Source of the DNA: Hydrogenophaga sp.
GTDB taxonomy: Bacteria > Pseudomonadota > Gammaproteobacteria > Burkholderiales > Burkholderiaceae_C
NCBI GenBank assembly: GCA_030696525.1
Contig: JAUYSB010000021.1
Coordinates: 1 to 64,000 of the forward strand
DNA length: 64,000 nt
Reading direction: 5' to 3'
In this document: positions 40,830 through 51,551 of the stretch, one piece after another
How positions within the stretch are numbered: position 1 is the first letter of the stretch
How the letters are laid out: each line of letters begins with the position of its first letter
Program-made: the position numbers and the translations under genes
Notes under the pieces: generated by a model
Databases searched by the model: none
Seen by the model: only the letters and a program-made list of their open reading frames with translations
Told to the model about the DNA's origin: nothing

Positions 40830-41699
40830 TTGGACCTGACCATCCTTGTCTCAGCCGCCCTCAACGGCCTGCTCATCGGGGGCATCTACACCCTGGTGGC
40901 GTCGGGCCTCACCTTGATCTACGGCGTGCTGCACATCATCAACTTCGCCCACGGCAGCATGCTCATGTTGGCCATGTTCGGCGTCTACTACCTGCTCACC
41001 AAGTTCGGGCTGGACCCCTACCTGTCGCTGCTGGTCATGGTGCCGCTCATGTTTGCGCTGGGCTACCTGCTCTACAAGGGGCTGATCGGCAAACTGGCCA
41101 AGGGCAAGGACGAGAACATCCTGCTCATCACGCTGGGCCTGTCCATCCTGATCGAAAACCTGGCGCTGATGTTCTTCAAGGGCGACACGCGCACCATCTC
41201 GGTGTCCTACTCCGACACCATGGTCGATCTCGGCCCCCATCTGGTGTCCTTGCCCAAGATCATTTCCTTCGTCGCCGCCATGGCCTTGTGCGCGGTGCTG
41301 GGGCTGGTGATCCAGCGCACCGACATCGGCAAGGCCATCCGCGCGGTGGCCAAGGAACGTGTGGGTGCGCGCCTGGTGGGCATCGACGTGGACCGCGTGT
41401 TTGCCATCTCCTACGGTATCGGGCTGGCCACGCTGGGCGCAGCGGCCTGTCTGCTCATGCCGATCTTCTACGTCTCACCCACCACCGGGCACGTGTTCGT
41501 GCTGGTGGCCTTCACCGTGGTGGTGCTGGGCGGCATGGGCAGCTTCCTGGGCGCGGTGATCGGCGGCCTGCTGGTGGGGCTCACCGAGTCCTTCGGCGGT
41601 CTCTTCCTGGGCGAGAGCCTGGGTCAGATCGGCATCTCGCTGATCTTCATCCTGATCCTGCTGTTCCGCCCCTCGGGCCTGTTTGGAGCCAAACAATGA
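40830..41699 (+). CDS. ABC permease LivH-type
   Basis: A 289-residue inner-membrane permease with about eight hydrophobic segments and the motif GLTLIYGVLHIINFAHGS typical of LivH. The start is taken as the TTG at 40830, because the family sequence begins LDLTILVSAALNG and GGGGA lies upstream; the longer frame from 40758 has no resemblance. It overlaps the next permease gene by four bases. Confidence 0.9.
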   Translation: MDLTILVSAALNGLLIGGIYTLVASGLTLIYGVLHIINFAHGSMLMLAMFGVYYLLTKFGLDPYLSLLVMVPLMFALGYLLYKGLIGKLAKGKDENILLITLGLSILIENLALMFFKGDTRTISVSYSDTMVDLGPHLVSLPKIISFVAAMALCAVLGLVIQRTDIGKAIRAVAKERVGARLVGIDVDRVFAISYGIGLATLGAAACLLMPIFYVSPTTGHVFVLVAFTVVVLGGMGSFLGAVIGGLLVGLTESFGGLFLGESLGQIGISLIFILILLFRPSGLFGAKQ

Positions 41700-42678
41700 A
41701 CACGCTCAGCCGCAACCAAGGCTGGATGCTGCACGGCGGCCTGCTGGCCATCGCCGTGGCCTTTCCCTTCGTCTTCTCGTCCTCGTTCGCGGTCAACTTC
41801 GGGGTGCTGGCCCTGTTCTACGCCTTCATCGGCCAGTCGTGGAACATCGCCGGCGGCTTTGCCGGCCAGCTGTCTTTTGGCCACGTGGTGTTTTTTGGTG
41901 CCGGCGCCTACGCCTCCACCATCCTGCAACTGCGCTTCGGCTTCAACCCCTGGATGGGGCTGCCGGCCAGTGCGCTGGCGGGGGGGCTGGTCGGCTTCGT
42001 GATCGCCTTCCTGTCGTTCCGTGCCGGCCTCAAGGGCTCCTACTTTGCCCTCATCACCCTGGCCTTTGCCGAGGTGCTGCGCATCGTGGCCAACTCGGTG
42101 GAGATCACCGGCGGTGGCCTGGGCCTGCTGATCCCGGCCAAACCCAGCGCGGCCAACTTCCAGTTTCCCGAACGCATCGGTTTCTACTTCGTGATCCTGG
42201 CGCTCACGGTGCTGTCCATCGCCATCGCCATCTGGCTCAAGCACTCGCGTTTCGGCGCGCAGCTCGCAGCCATCCGCGAAAACGAAGACGCCGCACGCGC
42301 GCTGGGCATCAACATCTTCAACGAAAAGGTCAAGGTGCTGATGCTCTCGGGCGCGCTGTGTGGCATGGGTGGCGCCTTCTTCTCGCAGTATTTCCTCTAC
42401 ATCGACCCGACCATCGTCTTCGGCGTGGACAAGTCGGTGGAGATGCTGCTGGTCAGCATGGTGGGCGGTGCCGGCACGGTGTATGGCCCGCTCATCGGTG
42501 CGGTGCTGCTGGCCGCGGTGGGCGACGCCGCGCGGGTGCTGACCAACGTGCAAGGCCTGTCGCTGGTGATCTACGGCACGCTGCTGGTGGTCATCATCGC
42601 CTTCCTGCCCAACGGGCTGATCGATCTGTTCCAGCGCCTGTTCAAACGACGCAACGGCGCCGGCCGCAAAGGGGACGC

Positions 42679-42682
<4 letters not shown>
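41696..42682 (+). CDS. ABC permease LivM-type
   Basis: A 328-residue permease with about nine membrane segments and the LivM motifs GGFAGQLSFGHVVFFGAGAY (cited in part: AGQLSFGH) and LGINIFNEKVKVLMLS. It forms the second half of the channel with the LivH-type protein. Overlaps its neighbours on both sides by four bases (ATGA), indicating a single polycistronic message. Confidence 0.92.
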
Positions 42683-43429
<747 letters not shown>

Positions 43430-43437
<8 letters not shown>

Positions 43438-44131
43438 GATCCGTGGCCTGCGCGCCGGCTATGGCAAGGTCGAAATCCTGCGCGGCATCGACCTCGATGT
43501 CGGCCAGGGCGAGATCGTCGCCGTGCTGGGCAGCAACGGCGTGGGCAAGTCCACGCTCAACAACAACATCTCGGCTCTGTACCGGCCCTTCTCGGGCTCG
43601 ATCCGCTTCAAGGGCGAGGAGCTGGTCGGGCGCAGCTCCACCGACATCGTCCGACGCGGCGTGATCCATGTGCCCGAAGGCCGGCGCATCTTCCCCAACC
43701 TCAATGTGCTGGAGAACCTCGAACTCGGCAGCCTGGTGCGCGGCACCGCGCGGCGCAAGCAGAACATCGAGCACGTGGTCGGCATCTTTCCGCGCCTGAA
43801 GGAACGCTTCACCCAGCTGGCGGGCACGCTGTCGGGCGGCGAGCAGCAGATGGTGGCCATCGGCCGCGGCCTCATGGGCGAACCCGAGCTGCTGATCATG
43901 GACGAGCCCTCGCTGGGCCTGTCGCCCCTGCTGGTGGAAGAGATGTTCGCGCTGATCCAGCGGATCAACCGCGAAGGCCAGTCCATCCTGCTGATGGAGC
44001 AGAACGCGGTGCAGACGCTGGCCATCGCCCACCGCGGCTACATCATCGAAAACGGCCACGTGGCCATGCAGGGCAAGGCCGCCGACCTGATGCACGACCC
44101 CGACCTGCGCAAGAACTACCTCGGGCTCTGA
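43430..44131 (+). CDS. ABC transporter ATPase LivF-type
   Basis: A 233-residue ATPase. Walker [10 protein letters not shown], signature LSGGEQQM, Walker [14 protein letters not shown] and the LivF-type [17 protein letters not shown] are intact. It has GGAGG upstream of its ATG and overlaps the LivG-type gene by eight bases. It completes the five-gene importer. Confidence 0.93.
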
Positions 44132-44132
44132 G

Positions 44133-44894
44133 ATGACCACCGCGCCGCCGCCCGAACTGCAAGGCCGCCACATCCTCGTCACGGGTGCCGGCTCGGGCAT
44201 TGGCCTGGCCTGCGTGGCCGTGGCCCAGGCGCGGGGCGCCCGCGTGGCCGCGGTGGTGCAGAACGACGAACAACGCGCCGCGGTGGCTGCTACCGCACCC
44301 GATGCCGAGGTGCTGGTGCAGGACCTGCTGGACGACGCCGGCACCGCCGCCCTGCCCGGGCGCGCTGCGCTGGCGCTGGGCGGGCTCGATGGCCTGGTGT
44401 GCTGCGCTGGCGTCTTCTACAAAAAGGGCTCGGACGACACCGCGCTGCACGAGTGGCGCCACACGCTGGACCTGAACCTCACCAGCAGCTTTGTGCTGAG
44501 CCGCGCCGCCATTGCCCACATGCGCCAGCAGCGTGTGGCCGGCGCCAGCGTGGTGCTCATCAGCAGCCAGATCGGCCACGTGGGGCACGCACGCGGGGCG
44601 GCCTACGCGGCGTCCAAGGCGGGCATCAACGGTTTGGTGCGCTCGCTGGCGCTCGAGTGGGCGGCCGAGGGCGTGCGCGTCAACGCGGTGGGGCCCGGCC
44701 CAGTGGACACACCCATGGTGGCAGCGGCCAAGGCCGACGCCGCCACACTGGCCGCCCTGCAGGCCAGCATCCCGATGGCGCGCCTGGGGCAGCCGCAGGA
44801 GATCGCCGAACTGGTGTCCTTCCTGCTGTCGGGCCGCGCGTCCTTCATCACCGGGCAGCTCATCTGTGCCGACGGTGGCTTCACCGCCCGCTGA
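44133..44894 (+). CDS. Short-chain dehydrogenase/reductase (SDR)
   Basis: A 253-residue classical SDR. NAD(P) motif TGAGSGIG (17-24), Asn115, Ser144/Ser145 and the Tyr158-x3-Lys162 pair are present; PGPVDTPM follows. It starts one base after the importer stop, so it is co-transcribed. Likely oxidises a secondary alcohol or reduces a ketone in the pathway; substrate unknown. Confidence 0.9.
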   Translation: MTTAPPPELQGRHILVTGAGSGIGLACVAVAQARGARVAAVVQNDEQRAAVAATAPDAEVLVQDLLDDAGTAALPGRAALALGGLDGLVCCAGVFYKKGSDDTALHEWRHTLDLNLTSSFVLSRAAIAHMRQQRVAGASVVLISSQIGHVGHARGAAYAASKAGINGLVRSLALEWAAEGVRVNAVGPGPVDTPMVAAAKADAATLAALQASIPMARLGQPQEIAELVSFLLSGRASFITGQLICADGGFTAR

Positions 44895-44905
44895 AAGCGT
44901 CTGCC

Positions 44906-45232
44906 ATGGCCCTTGCCACCCACCCCCTTGTGCCGCTGACCGAACTGGCGCCGGTGATCCGCAGCAAGAACGCGGGCCCGACGCAGCTCACGCTGGACCT
45001 GTTCTTCCGCGATGCGGCCGCCTTTGCGCGGGCGGCAGCCAGCCCTGCGCTGCAGACCGCGGCGGTGGCACACCTGTACGACTGTCCGGCGCAAGCGGTG
45101 CAGCGCTTTGAGCTGCCGGCCATCTGCGCCCTGAAGTTCACCCTGCCGCGCCGCGTGTGTGCCGGCACACCGGGCGACGGCGATGTGTACGGCGCGCAGC
45201 AGCACGGTCCCCTGCTGGAGGTGCGGCTTTGA
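44906..45232 (+). CDS. DUF4387 family protein
   Basis: A 108-residue protein with LAPVIRSKNAGPTQLTLDL and ALKFTLPRRVCAGTPGDGD, the conserved ends of DUF4387. This small domain is usually encoded beside, or fused to, AtuA-like proteins; here its stop overlaps the start of the AtuA gene. Its function is not known, and the pairing suggests a subunit. Confidence 0.85.
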   Translation: MALATHPLVPLTELAPVIRSKNAGPTQLTLDLFFRDAAAFARAAASPALQTAAVAHLYDCPAQAVQRFELPAICALKFTLPRRVCAGTPGDGDVYGAQQHGPLLEVRL

Positions 45233-46647
45233 CCGAAGCCCTGCACGGCCCGCGCGCCACCCAGCGCCTGCTGCAACGGCACCGCCCCGGTGCTGAGCCA
45301 CTGCGCGTGCTGTCGGCCTCGGGCCAGCTGGGTTATGGCATTCCGGCCGACAGCCTGGCGCGCGGCATGGCGCGCCAACCGCACTTCATCGGCGCCGACA
45401 TGGGCTCCATCGATCCCGGGCCGCACTACCTGGGTTCGGGCACGCTGGCCGCGCCGCTGTCCATGGTCAGACGCGACCTGGCGCTGGTGCTGGACGCGGC
45501 ACTGGGCGCCGGCATTCCGCTGGTGATTGGCAGCGCCGGCACGGCCGGTGCCGCGCCGCACCTGGCAAGCACGGTGGCGGTGCTGCGCGAACTCGCGGCC
45601 GAACGCGGCCACCACCTGCGCCTGACCACCGTGCACAGCGATGTGCCTGCCGACACCGTGGTGCAGGCCCAGCGGGATGGCCGACTGGCGCCCATCGGCC
45701 CCATGGCCGAGCCCAGCGAGGCCGACATCCGCGCCTGCCGCCACATCGTGGCCCAGTGCGGCACCGACACCCTGGCCCGCGCGCTGTCGACCGATCCCGA
45801 CGTGCTGATCGCCGGCCGCGCCTGCGACACCGCCATCTTTGCCGCGCTGCCGCAGCTGCTGGGCTATCCGCTGGGGCTGGCACTGCACATGGCCAAGATC
45901 ATCGAATGCACTTCACTGTGCTGCGTGCCCGGCGGGCGCGACGCCATGCTGGCCGAGCTGGACATGGAAGGCTTCACGCTGGAGAGCATGCACCCGCAGC
46001 GCCACGCCACGCCGGCCTCGGTGGCGGCACACGCGCTGTACGAACAGGCCGACCCGTTTTTTGTCGAAGAGCCCGAGGGCACGCTCGATCTGATTGAGGC
46101 CCGCTACACCGCGCTGGACGCCCACCGCACCCGCGTCAGCGGCGCGCGTTTTGTGCCCCGTGCGCAGCCCAGCCTCAAGATCGAGGGCGCGGCCCGCGTG
46201 GGCGCGCGCGCCGTGCTGCTGGCCGGCGTGGCCGACCCCACGCTGCTGCAACACATCGGCCCCGTGCTGGCCGCCGTGGAAGCCAAAGTGCGCGAGCTGG
46301 TGCCGGGCGACTGGCAGCTTTTCCCCCATGTGTACGGCCACGGCGCGGTGCACCCCCTGCCGCCCGCGCAGCGCAGCAGCCACGAGGCGGGCCTGGTGAT
46401 CGAATGCATCGCGGCCGACGCCGAGCTGGCCCGCACCGTGGCAGCCGTGTTCAAGCAGAACCTGCTGCACCACGGCTACCCGGGTCGCGTGAGCACCGCC
46501 GGCAACCTGGCCTTTGCCTTCACGCCGAGCGAGCTCGACGCGCACGACAGCCACCGTTTCGTGCTCTACCACGTGATGGCGCAGGCGCCCGTGCATGATC
46601 TCTTCCCCGTCACCGTTGAAGACATCAACGGCGGCGCAGCGCACTGA
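45229..46647 (+). CDS. AtuA-like acyclic terpene utilisation family protein 1 (DUF1446)
   Basis: A 472-residue protein with a TTG start at 45229 (GGAGG seven bases upstream; the codon overlaps the DUF4387 stop). AtuA-family motifs include LSASGQLGYGIP, GADMGSIDPGPHYLG and IAGRACDTAIFA. The family has no proven reaction despite its name; members occur with acyl-CoA and tricarboxylate genes. This copy lacks the C-terminal AtuA-associated domain present in the second copy at 55675, which DUF4387 may replace in trans. Confidence 0.85.
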   Translation: MTEALHGPRATQRLLQRHRPGAEPLRVLSASGQLGYGIPADSLARGMARQPHFIGADMGSIDPGPHYLGSGTLAAPLSMVRRDLALVLDAALGAGIPLVIGSAGTAGAAPHLASTVAVLRELAAERGHHLRLTTVHSDVPADTVVQAQRDGRLAPIGPMAEPSEADIRACRHIVAQCGTDTLARALSTDPDVLIAGRACDTAIFAALPQLLGYPLGLALHMAKIIECTSLCCVPGGRDAMLAELDMEGFTLESMHPQRHATPASVAAHALYEQADPFFVEEPEGTLDLIEARYTALDAHRTRVSGARFVPRAQPSLKIEGAARVGARAVLLAGVADPTLLQHIGPVLAAVEAKVRELVPGDWQLFPHVYGHGAVHPLPPAQRSSHEAGLVIECIAADAELARTVAAVFKQNLLHHGYPGRVSTAGNLAFAFTPSELDAHDSHRFVLYHVMAQAPVHDLFPVTVEDINGGAAH

Positions 46648-46666
46648 CAACAAGGGAGGAACACAC

Positions 46667-47458
46667 ATGCCGGCATCGCTGCCCCTGACCAAATACCACC
46701 AGATCTACCTGGTGCTGCGCGAACAGCTGCAGGAAGGCCGCTTTGTGCATGGCCTGCCGGGCGAGCTGGAGCTGACGCGGCAGTTCGGCGTCGGGCGGGT
46801 GACCGTGCGCCGGGCGCTGGAGCAGCTGGTCGACGAGGGCCTGATCGTGCGCGAGGCGGGGCGCGGCACACGCCCCACCACCCGCGCCGAACAGGGCCGC
46901 AACCCGCCCGCCCAGGCACCGGTGGAACACGCCAGCTCGCGCCTGAGCGGGCTGCTCGAGAACCTGGTGCAGGTCAGCCGCAGCACCTCGGTCAAGGTGC
47001 TGGACTGGCGCATCATCCAAGCCTCGCCCGAGATGGCGCAGGCCCTGCAGGTGCCCGAGGGCACCAAACTGCGCAAGGCCGTGCGCCGGCGCAGCGCCAG
47101 CGCCGGCCCGGTGTCGCTGATCACCACCTACGTGCCCGATGAGCTGGTGCGCGGCTATGGCCGCAAGGAACTGGCGGTCAAGCCCATGCTGCAGCTGCTG
47201 GAGGAGTCCGGCATCGTGCCCGGGCGCGCGCGCCAGACCATCTCGGCCCGCCAGGCCGATGCCCAGGTGGCCGCCGAACTGCAGGTGGCCGTGGGCACCG
47301 CGCTGCTGCAGGTGCGCCGGCTGGTGTACGACACCCAGGACCGCCCGGTGCAGCTGCTGCACGGCCTGTACCGCCCGGACCGCTACGAATACCAGATGGA
47401 GCTGTCGCAGGTCGGCGCCATCGACGCGCGCATCGTCGCCAAGGAAATCCTCCCATGA
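46667..47458 (+). CDS. GntR-family regulator (HutC/UTRA type) 1
   Basis: A 263-residue regulator from the ATG at 46667 (GGGAGGAA upstream). N-terminal winged helix (about 10-80; ELELTRQFGVGRVTVRRALEQL) and C-terminal UTRA ligand domain (about 100-255). It sits in the same direction between the AtuA and LeuC-type genes and probably controls the local unit in response to a pathway metabolite. It is one candidate for the TGTTCT-N6-AGAACA sites. Confidence 0.9.
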   Translation: MPASLPLTKYHQIYLVLREQLQEGRFVHGLPGELELTRQFGVGRVTVRRALEQLVDEGLIVREAGRGTRPTTRAEQGRNPPAQAPVEHASSRLSGLLENLVQVSRSTSVKVLDWRIIQASPEMAQALQVPEGTKLRKAVRRRSASAGPVSLITTYVPDELVRGYGRKELAVKPMLQLLEESGIVPGRARQTISARQADAQVAAELQVAVGTALLQVRRLVYDTQDRPVQLLHGLYRPDRYEYQMELSQVGAIDARIVAKEILP

Positions 47459-47471
47459 CAAGGTGCCTTTC

Positions 47472-48764
47472 ATGAACACCGCACAGCGGCCGGCCCAGAC
47501 GCTGGCCCAGAAACTCATTGCCAAAGCCTGTGGCCGCGAGCATGTGGCCGCGGGCGAGATCGTGAACTGCCGGGTCGATCTCGCCATGTTCCACGACTCG
47601 TCGGGCCCGCGCCGGCTCAAGCCCATGCTGGAGGAACTGGGCGCGCCCATCTGGGACAAGAACCGCGTGGTGCTGGTGATGGACCACTACGTGCCCGAGC
47701 AGGATGAGGACTCGCGCCGCATCGTGCGCATCGCCCGCGACTGGGCAGCCGAGCAACGCCTGCCACACGTCTACGACAGCCAGGGCATCTGCCATGTGGT
47801 GCTGCCGCAGAAAGGGCACCTGCGCCCGGGCATGTTCTGTGTCGGTGGCGATTCACATTCACCCACCGGCGGTGCGTTTGGCGCCTACATGTTTGGCATC
47901 GGCAGCACCGAAATGCTGGGCGTGGTGGTGACCGGCGAGCTGTGGGTGCGTGTGCCACAGACCTACCGCATGTGGTGGGACGGCCGCCTGCCCGCAGGCG
48001 TGAGCGCCAAGGACATGATGCTGCACATGATCGGCCGCTTCGGCATGAACGGCGGCGCCTACCAGGCGGTGGAGTTCTGCGGCCCGGCCGTGAGCGCGCT
48101 GTCGATGCAGGAGCGCATGACGCTGTCCAACATGAGCGCCGAGATGGGCGCGCAGGCCGGCCTGATCGCGCCCGACGGCACCACCCGCGACTGGCTGCTC
48201 GCCACCGGCGTGCCGGCGCACGACATCGACACCACCCGATGGTTCACCGACGAGGACGTGAGCGAAGCCGACGCGCGCACCTGGCGGTTTGACGCCAGCA
48301 CGCTGGCGCCCCAGGTGGCCGCGCCGCACAGCCCGGCCAACACGCACCCGGTTGACCACTTCGTTGACGTGGCCGTGCAGGTGGCCTACATCGGTGCCTG
48401 CACCGGCGCCAAGCTCGACGACCTGCGGGCCGCCGCCCAGGTCTTCCGCGGCCAGCAGGTGGCCAGCGGCGTGCGCCTGATGGTGGCACCCGCCAGCCTG
48501 CAGGACCAGCAGCAGGCCGAGGCCGAAGGCGTGCTCGGTGTGCTGCGCGCCGCCGGTGCCGAACTGCTTCCCACCGCCTGCGGCGCCTGCTCGGGCTACG
48601 GCGGCAACATCCCCGACGGCGCCAATGTGATCGCCACCACGGCGCGCAACTTCAAGGGCCGCATGGGCTCGGCCAGCGCGCAGGTCTACCTGGCCTCGCC
48701 CTACACCGTGGCGGCGTCCGCGCTGCGCGGGCGCATCACCGATCCGCGCGAGGTGATGGCATGA
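47472..48764 (+). CDS. Aconitase-superfamily hydratase, large subunit (LeuC-like)
   Basis: A 430-residue large subunit. The [4Fe-4S] ligands Cys310 (IGACTGAKLDDL), Cys370 and Cys373 (TACGACSGYGG) are present, as are GGDSHSPTGGAFGAY and the N-terminal LAQKLIAKACG. The length and the neighbours argue against leucine biosynthesis; closest in role are 2,3-dimethylmaleate hydratase and homologous dicarboxylate hydratases. It pairs with the small subunit encoded next (ATGA overlap). Confidence 0.87.
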   Translation: MNTAQRPAQTLAQKLIAKACGREHVAAGEIVNCRVDLAMFHDSSGPRRLKPMLEELGAPIWDKNRVVLVMDHYVPEQDEDSRRIVRIARDWAAEQRLPHVYDSQGICHVVLPQKGHLRPGMFCVGGDSHSPTGGAFGAYMFGIGSTEMLGVVVTGELWVRVPQTYRMWWDGRLPAGVSAKDMMLHMIGRFGMNGGAYQAVEFCGPAVSALSMQERMTLSNMSAEMGAQAGLIAPDGTTRDWLLATGVPAHDIDTTRWFTDEDVSEADARTWRFDASTLAPQVAAPHSPANTHPVDHFVDVAVQVAYIGACTGAKLDDLRAAAQVFRGQQVASGVRLMVAPASLQDQQQAEAEGVLGVLRAAGAELLPTACGACSGYGGNIPDGANVIATTARNFKGRMGSASAQVYLASPYTVAASALRGRITDPREVMA

Positions 48765-49261
48765 GCAACCTCCACAAGGTCTGGACATTCGGCGCCGACA
48801 TCGACACCGATCAGCTGGCCCCAGGCGCCTACATGAAGCTGAGCATCGAGGGCATCGCGCCCCATTGCCTCGAAGGCGTGCGGCCCGAATTTGCCAGCCA
48901 GGTGCGGCCGGGCGATGTGATCGCGGCCGGCCCGAATTTCGGCATCGGCTCCTCGCGCGAGCAGGCCGCCGCGGCGCTGGTGCGCCTGGGCGTCAAGGCG
49001 GTGATCGCGCCCTCGTTCAGCGGGCTGTACTTCCGCAACGCCTTCAACCTGGGCCTGCTGCTGTTGACCTGCCCCGAAGCCGAACAGCTGCAGGAAGGCG
49101 AGCCGGTTGCGCTGGACATGGGGCAGCAGCCCGACATCTGCGTGCGGCGCGCCGACGGCAGCACCCTGCCCTGCGAGCCCATTCCCGGCTTCCTGCTCGA
49201 CATGGTCGAGGCCGGCGGCCTGCTCAACCAACTCCGCCAGCGACTGCAATCCACCGCATGA
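48761..49261 (+). CDS. Aconitase-superfamily hydratase, small subunit (LeuD-like)
   Basis: A 166-residue swivelling subunit with TFGADIDTDQLAPGAYM and the GIGSSREQAA substrate loop (about 61-70). Together with the LeuC-like subunit it should add or remove water across a double bond of a di- or tricarboxylate. The loop after DTDQ, which sets specificity in this superfamily, reads LAPGAYMK. Overlaps the flavoprotein gene by four bases. Confidence 0.88.
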   Translation: MSNLHKVWTFGADIDTDQLAPGAYMKLSIEGIAPHCLEGVRPEFASQVRPGDVIAAGPNFGIGSSREQAAAALVRLGVKAVIAPSFSGLYFRNAFNLGLLLLTCPEAEQLQEGEPVALDMGQQPDICVRRADGSTLPCEPIPGFLLDMVEAGGLLNQLRQRLQSTA

Positions 49262-50661
49262 CTTCAGACACTGCTTCCGCCCCGCGCGTGCTGCGCGCCG
49301 CCGCCATGCCCGCCGACGCACCCCACGTGGCGGTGGCCATCGTCGGCGCCGGCGCCTGTGGCCTGACCACCGCCATCCGCCTGCGGCAAGCGGGCGTCGA
49401 GTGTGTGCTGCTGGAGCGCGACACCGTGCCCAGCGGCTCGACCGCACTGTCCTCGGGCCTGATCCCGGCGGCCGGCACACGGCTGCAGAAGTCCCTGGGC
49501 ATCGCCGATTCGCAGACGCTGCTGGCCGAGGACATCATCGCCAAGACCGGCGGCGAGGCGCCCCCGCACCTGGTGCACGCCTATGTGGCCGCCGTGCCCC
49601 AGGCGCTGGACACGCTGGAGTCGCTGGGCATCGCGTTCGAGGTGCAGGACGGTTTTCTCTACCCCGGCCACCGCGTGCGCCGCATGCACGGCGTGCCCGA
49701 GCACACCGGCGCCGCGCTGATGGCCGCGCTGGAGCGCACCGCCACCGGCCTGGGCGCCGACCTGCTGACCGAGGCCCTGGTGCGCGAAGTCTGGGCCGAT
49801 GCCGGGGACCGCGTGATCGGCGTGGGCTACCAGCGCCCCGACGGCAGCCTGGAGCACCTGGCCTGCGACGCGTTGGTGCTGGCCTGCAACGGCTTTGGCG
49901 GCAACGCCGACATGGTGCGCGAGCTGCTGCCGCCAATGGCCGATGCCGCTTTCGGCGGCCACGTGGGCAACGATGGCAGCGCCATTGCCTGGGGCCGCGG
50001 GCTGGGCGCGGCCCTGGCCGACCTGCACGGCTACCAGGGCCACGGCTCGTGGATCACGCCGCAAGGCGCCTTGATGAGCTGGGCCACCATCATGGAAGGC
50101 GGCATCCAGGTCAACACGCGCGGCGAGCGCTTCCACGACGAATCGCAGGGCTACTCCGAGGCCGCCGTGCATGTGCTGCACCAGCCCGGCAGCGTGGCCT
50201 GGGAGGTGTTTGACGAAGCGCTGCTGCCGCTGACACGCAGCTTCCCCGACTTCATCCCGGCCGAGGCCGCCGGTGCGCTCAGGCGCGCCGACGGGGTGGC
50301 CCAGCTCGCGGCCCTCATCGGCTGCGACGCGGCGGTGCTGCAAGCCACGCTGGACAGCGTGGACCCAGCCCGCACCGATGCGCTCGGCCGGCGTTTCAAG
50401 CGCCGCCTGCAGGCACCGTTCTATGCGGTCAAGGTCACCGGCGCGCTGTTCCACACCCAGGGCGGGCTGGACGTCGACGCCCACTGCCGCGTGCGCCGCG
50501 CCGATGGTTCGGTGCTGCCCAACCTGCTGGCCGCGGGCGGCGCGGCGCGCGGCGTCTCGGGCAACGACGCCTGGGGCTACCTGGCCGGCAACGGCCTGCT
50601 CAGCGCCGTGGCCGGCGGCTGGGTGGCGGCCACCACCCTCATCGAACAACACCCGGGCTGA
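49258..50661 (+). CDS. FAD-dependent dehydrogenase (fumarate reductase/tricarballylate dehydrogenase-like)
   Basis: A 467-residue flavoprotein. The dinucleotide motif VAIVGAGACGLTTAIRLRQAG starts near residue 27, and the C-terminal FAD motif LAAGGAARGVSGNDAWGYLAGNGLLSA (cited in part as GNDAWGYLAGNG) is present, with RRLQAPFYAVKVTGALFHTQGG in the active-site region (APFYAVKVTGA). The family introduces or reduces a C=C next to a carboxylate or ketone. In this operon it would make the double bond hydrated by the LeuCD-like enzyme. Confidence 0.85.
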   Translation: MTSDTASAPRVLRAAAMPADAPHVAVAIVGAGACGLTTAIRLRQAGVECVLLERDTVPSGSTALSSGLIPAAGTRLQKSLGIADSQTLLAEDIIAKTGGEAPPHLVHAYVAAVPQALDTLESLGIAFEVQDGFLYPGHRVRRMHGVPEHTGAALMAALERTATGLGADLLTEALVREVWADAGDRVIGVGYQRPDGSLEHLACDALVLACNGFGGNADMVRELLPPMADAAFGGHVGNDGSAIAWGRGLGAALADLHGYQGHGSWITPQGALMSWATIMEGGIQVNTRGERFHDESQGYSEAAVHVLHQPGSVAWEVFDEALLPLTRSFPDFIPAEAAGALRRADGVAQLAALIGCDAAVLQATLDSVDPARTDALGRRFKRRLQAPFYAVKVTGALFHTQGGLDVDAHCRVRRADGSVLPNLLAAGGAARGVSGNDAWGYLAGNGLLSAVAGGWVAATTLIEQHPG

Positions 50662-50671
50662 GGCCACCACC

Positions 50672-51544
50672 ATGCACACCCACCAAACTCCCTTGAAACA
50701 ACGCCTGCAGCAACCCGGTGCCGTGTTGGCCCCCGGCATTTACGACGCCTTCACCGCCCTGGTGGCCGAGCAGGCGGGTTTCGAGGCCCTGTACCTCTCA
50801 GGCGCCTCGATTGCCTACACGCGCCTGGGGCGCTCCGACATCGGCCTGACCACCGCCACCGAGGTGGCCGACACGCTGGCCCGCATCACCGAGCGGGTGG
50901 CCACGCCAGTGATCGTGGACGCCGACACCGGCTTTGGCAACGCACTCAACACCCAGCGCACGGTGCGCGCTTTCGAACGTGCGGGTGCGGCCATGGTGCA
51001 GCTCGAAGACCAGACCTTCCCCAAACGCTGCGGCCACCTGGACGGCAAGGGCGTGGTATCCGTGGCCGAGATGTGCGGCAAGCTGCGCGCCGCGCTGGAC
51101 GCCCGCCACTCCGATCAGACCCTCATCCTGGCGCGCACCGACGCGGTGGCGGTGGAAGGTTTTGACGCCGCGATGGAACGCGCCGAGGCCTACCTGGCCT
51201 GCGGCGTGGACGCGCTCTTCATCGAGGCCGTGCGCAGCCGCGAGCAGATGGACGCCGCCTGCGGCCGCTTTGCCCACCGCGTGCCCATGCTGGCCAACAT
51301 GGTCGAAGGCGGCAAGACGCCGGTGCAGAGCTCGGACGTGCTGGGCGAGATCGGCTACCGCATCGTCATCTTCCCGGGTGGCACCGCGCGCGCCGTGGCG
51401 CACACCCTGCGCCGCTACTACGGCAGCCTGCACCAGCACCACACCACCGCACCCTTCAAGGACGAGATGCTGGACTTCGACCAGCTCAACGCGTTGATCG
51501 GCACGCCCGAGCTGCTGGCCCTGGGCAAACACTACGAGAACTGA
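50672..51544 (+). CDS. Isocitrate lyase/PEP mutase-superfamily C-C lyase
   Basis: A 290-residue lyase with Mg-binding VDADTGFGN (Asp83, Asp85) and the active-site loop LEDQTFPKRCGH (Cys120, His122), the KRCGH signature of true lyases such as 2-methylisocitrate and 2,3-dimethylmalate lyases rather than phosphonate mutases. The probable reaction is cleavage of a hydroxy-dicarboxylate or -tricarboxylate to pyruvate or glyoxylate plus an acid. It follows the hydratase and dehydrogenase genes in the same unit. Confidence 0.9.
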   Translation: MHTHQTPLKQRLQQPGAVLAPGIYDAFTALVAEQAGFEALYLSGASIAYTRLGRSDIGLTTATEVADTLARITERVATPVIVDADTGFGNALNTQRTVRAFERAGAAMVQLEDQTFPKRCGHLDGKGVVSVAEMCGKLRAALDARHSDQTLILARTDAVAVEGFDAAMERAEAYLACGVDALFIEAVRSREQMDAACGRFAHRVPMLANMVEGGKTPVQSSDVLGEIGYRIVIFPGGTARAVAHTLRRYYGSLHQHHTTAPFKDEMLDFDQLNALIGTPELLALGKHYEN

Positions 51545-51551
51545 GGCCGCC

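Noticed and set aside
47472-49261. LeuC/LeuD pair as leucine biosynthesis isopropylmalate isomerase.
   Set aside because: Context is catabolic (dehydrogenase, KRCGH lyase, importer) without leuA/leuB; the cluster-site and loop sequences are of the broader dicarboxylate hydratase type.
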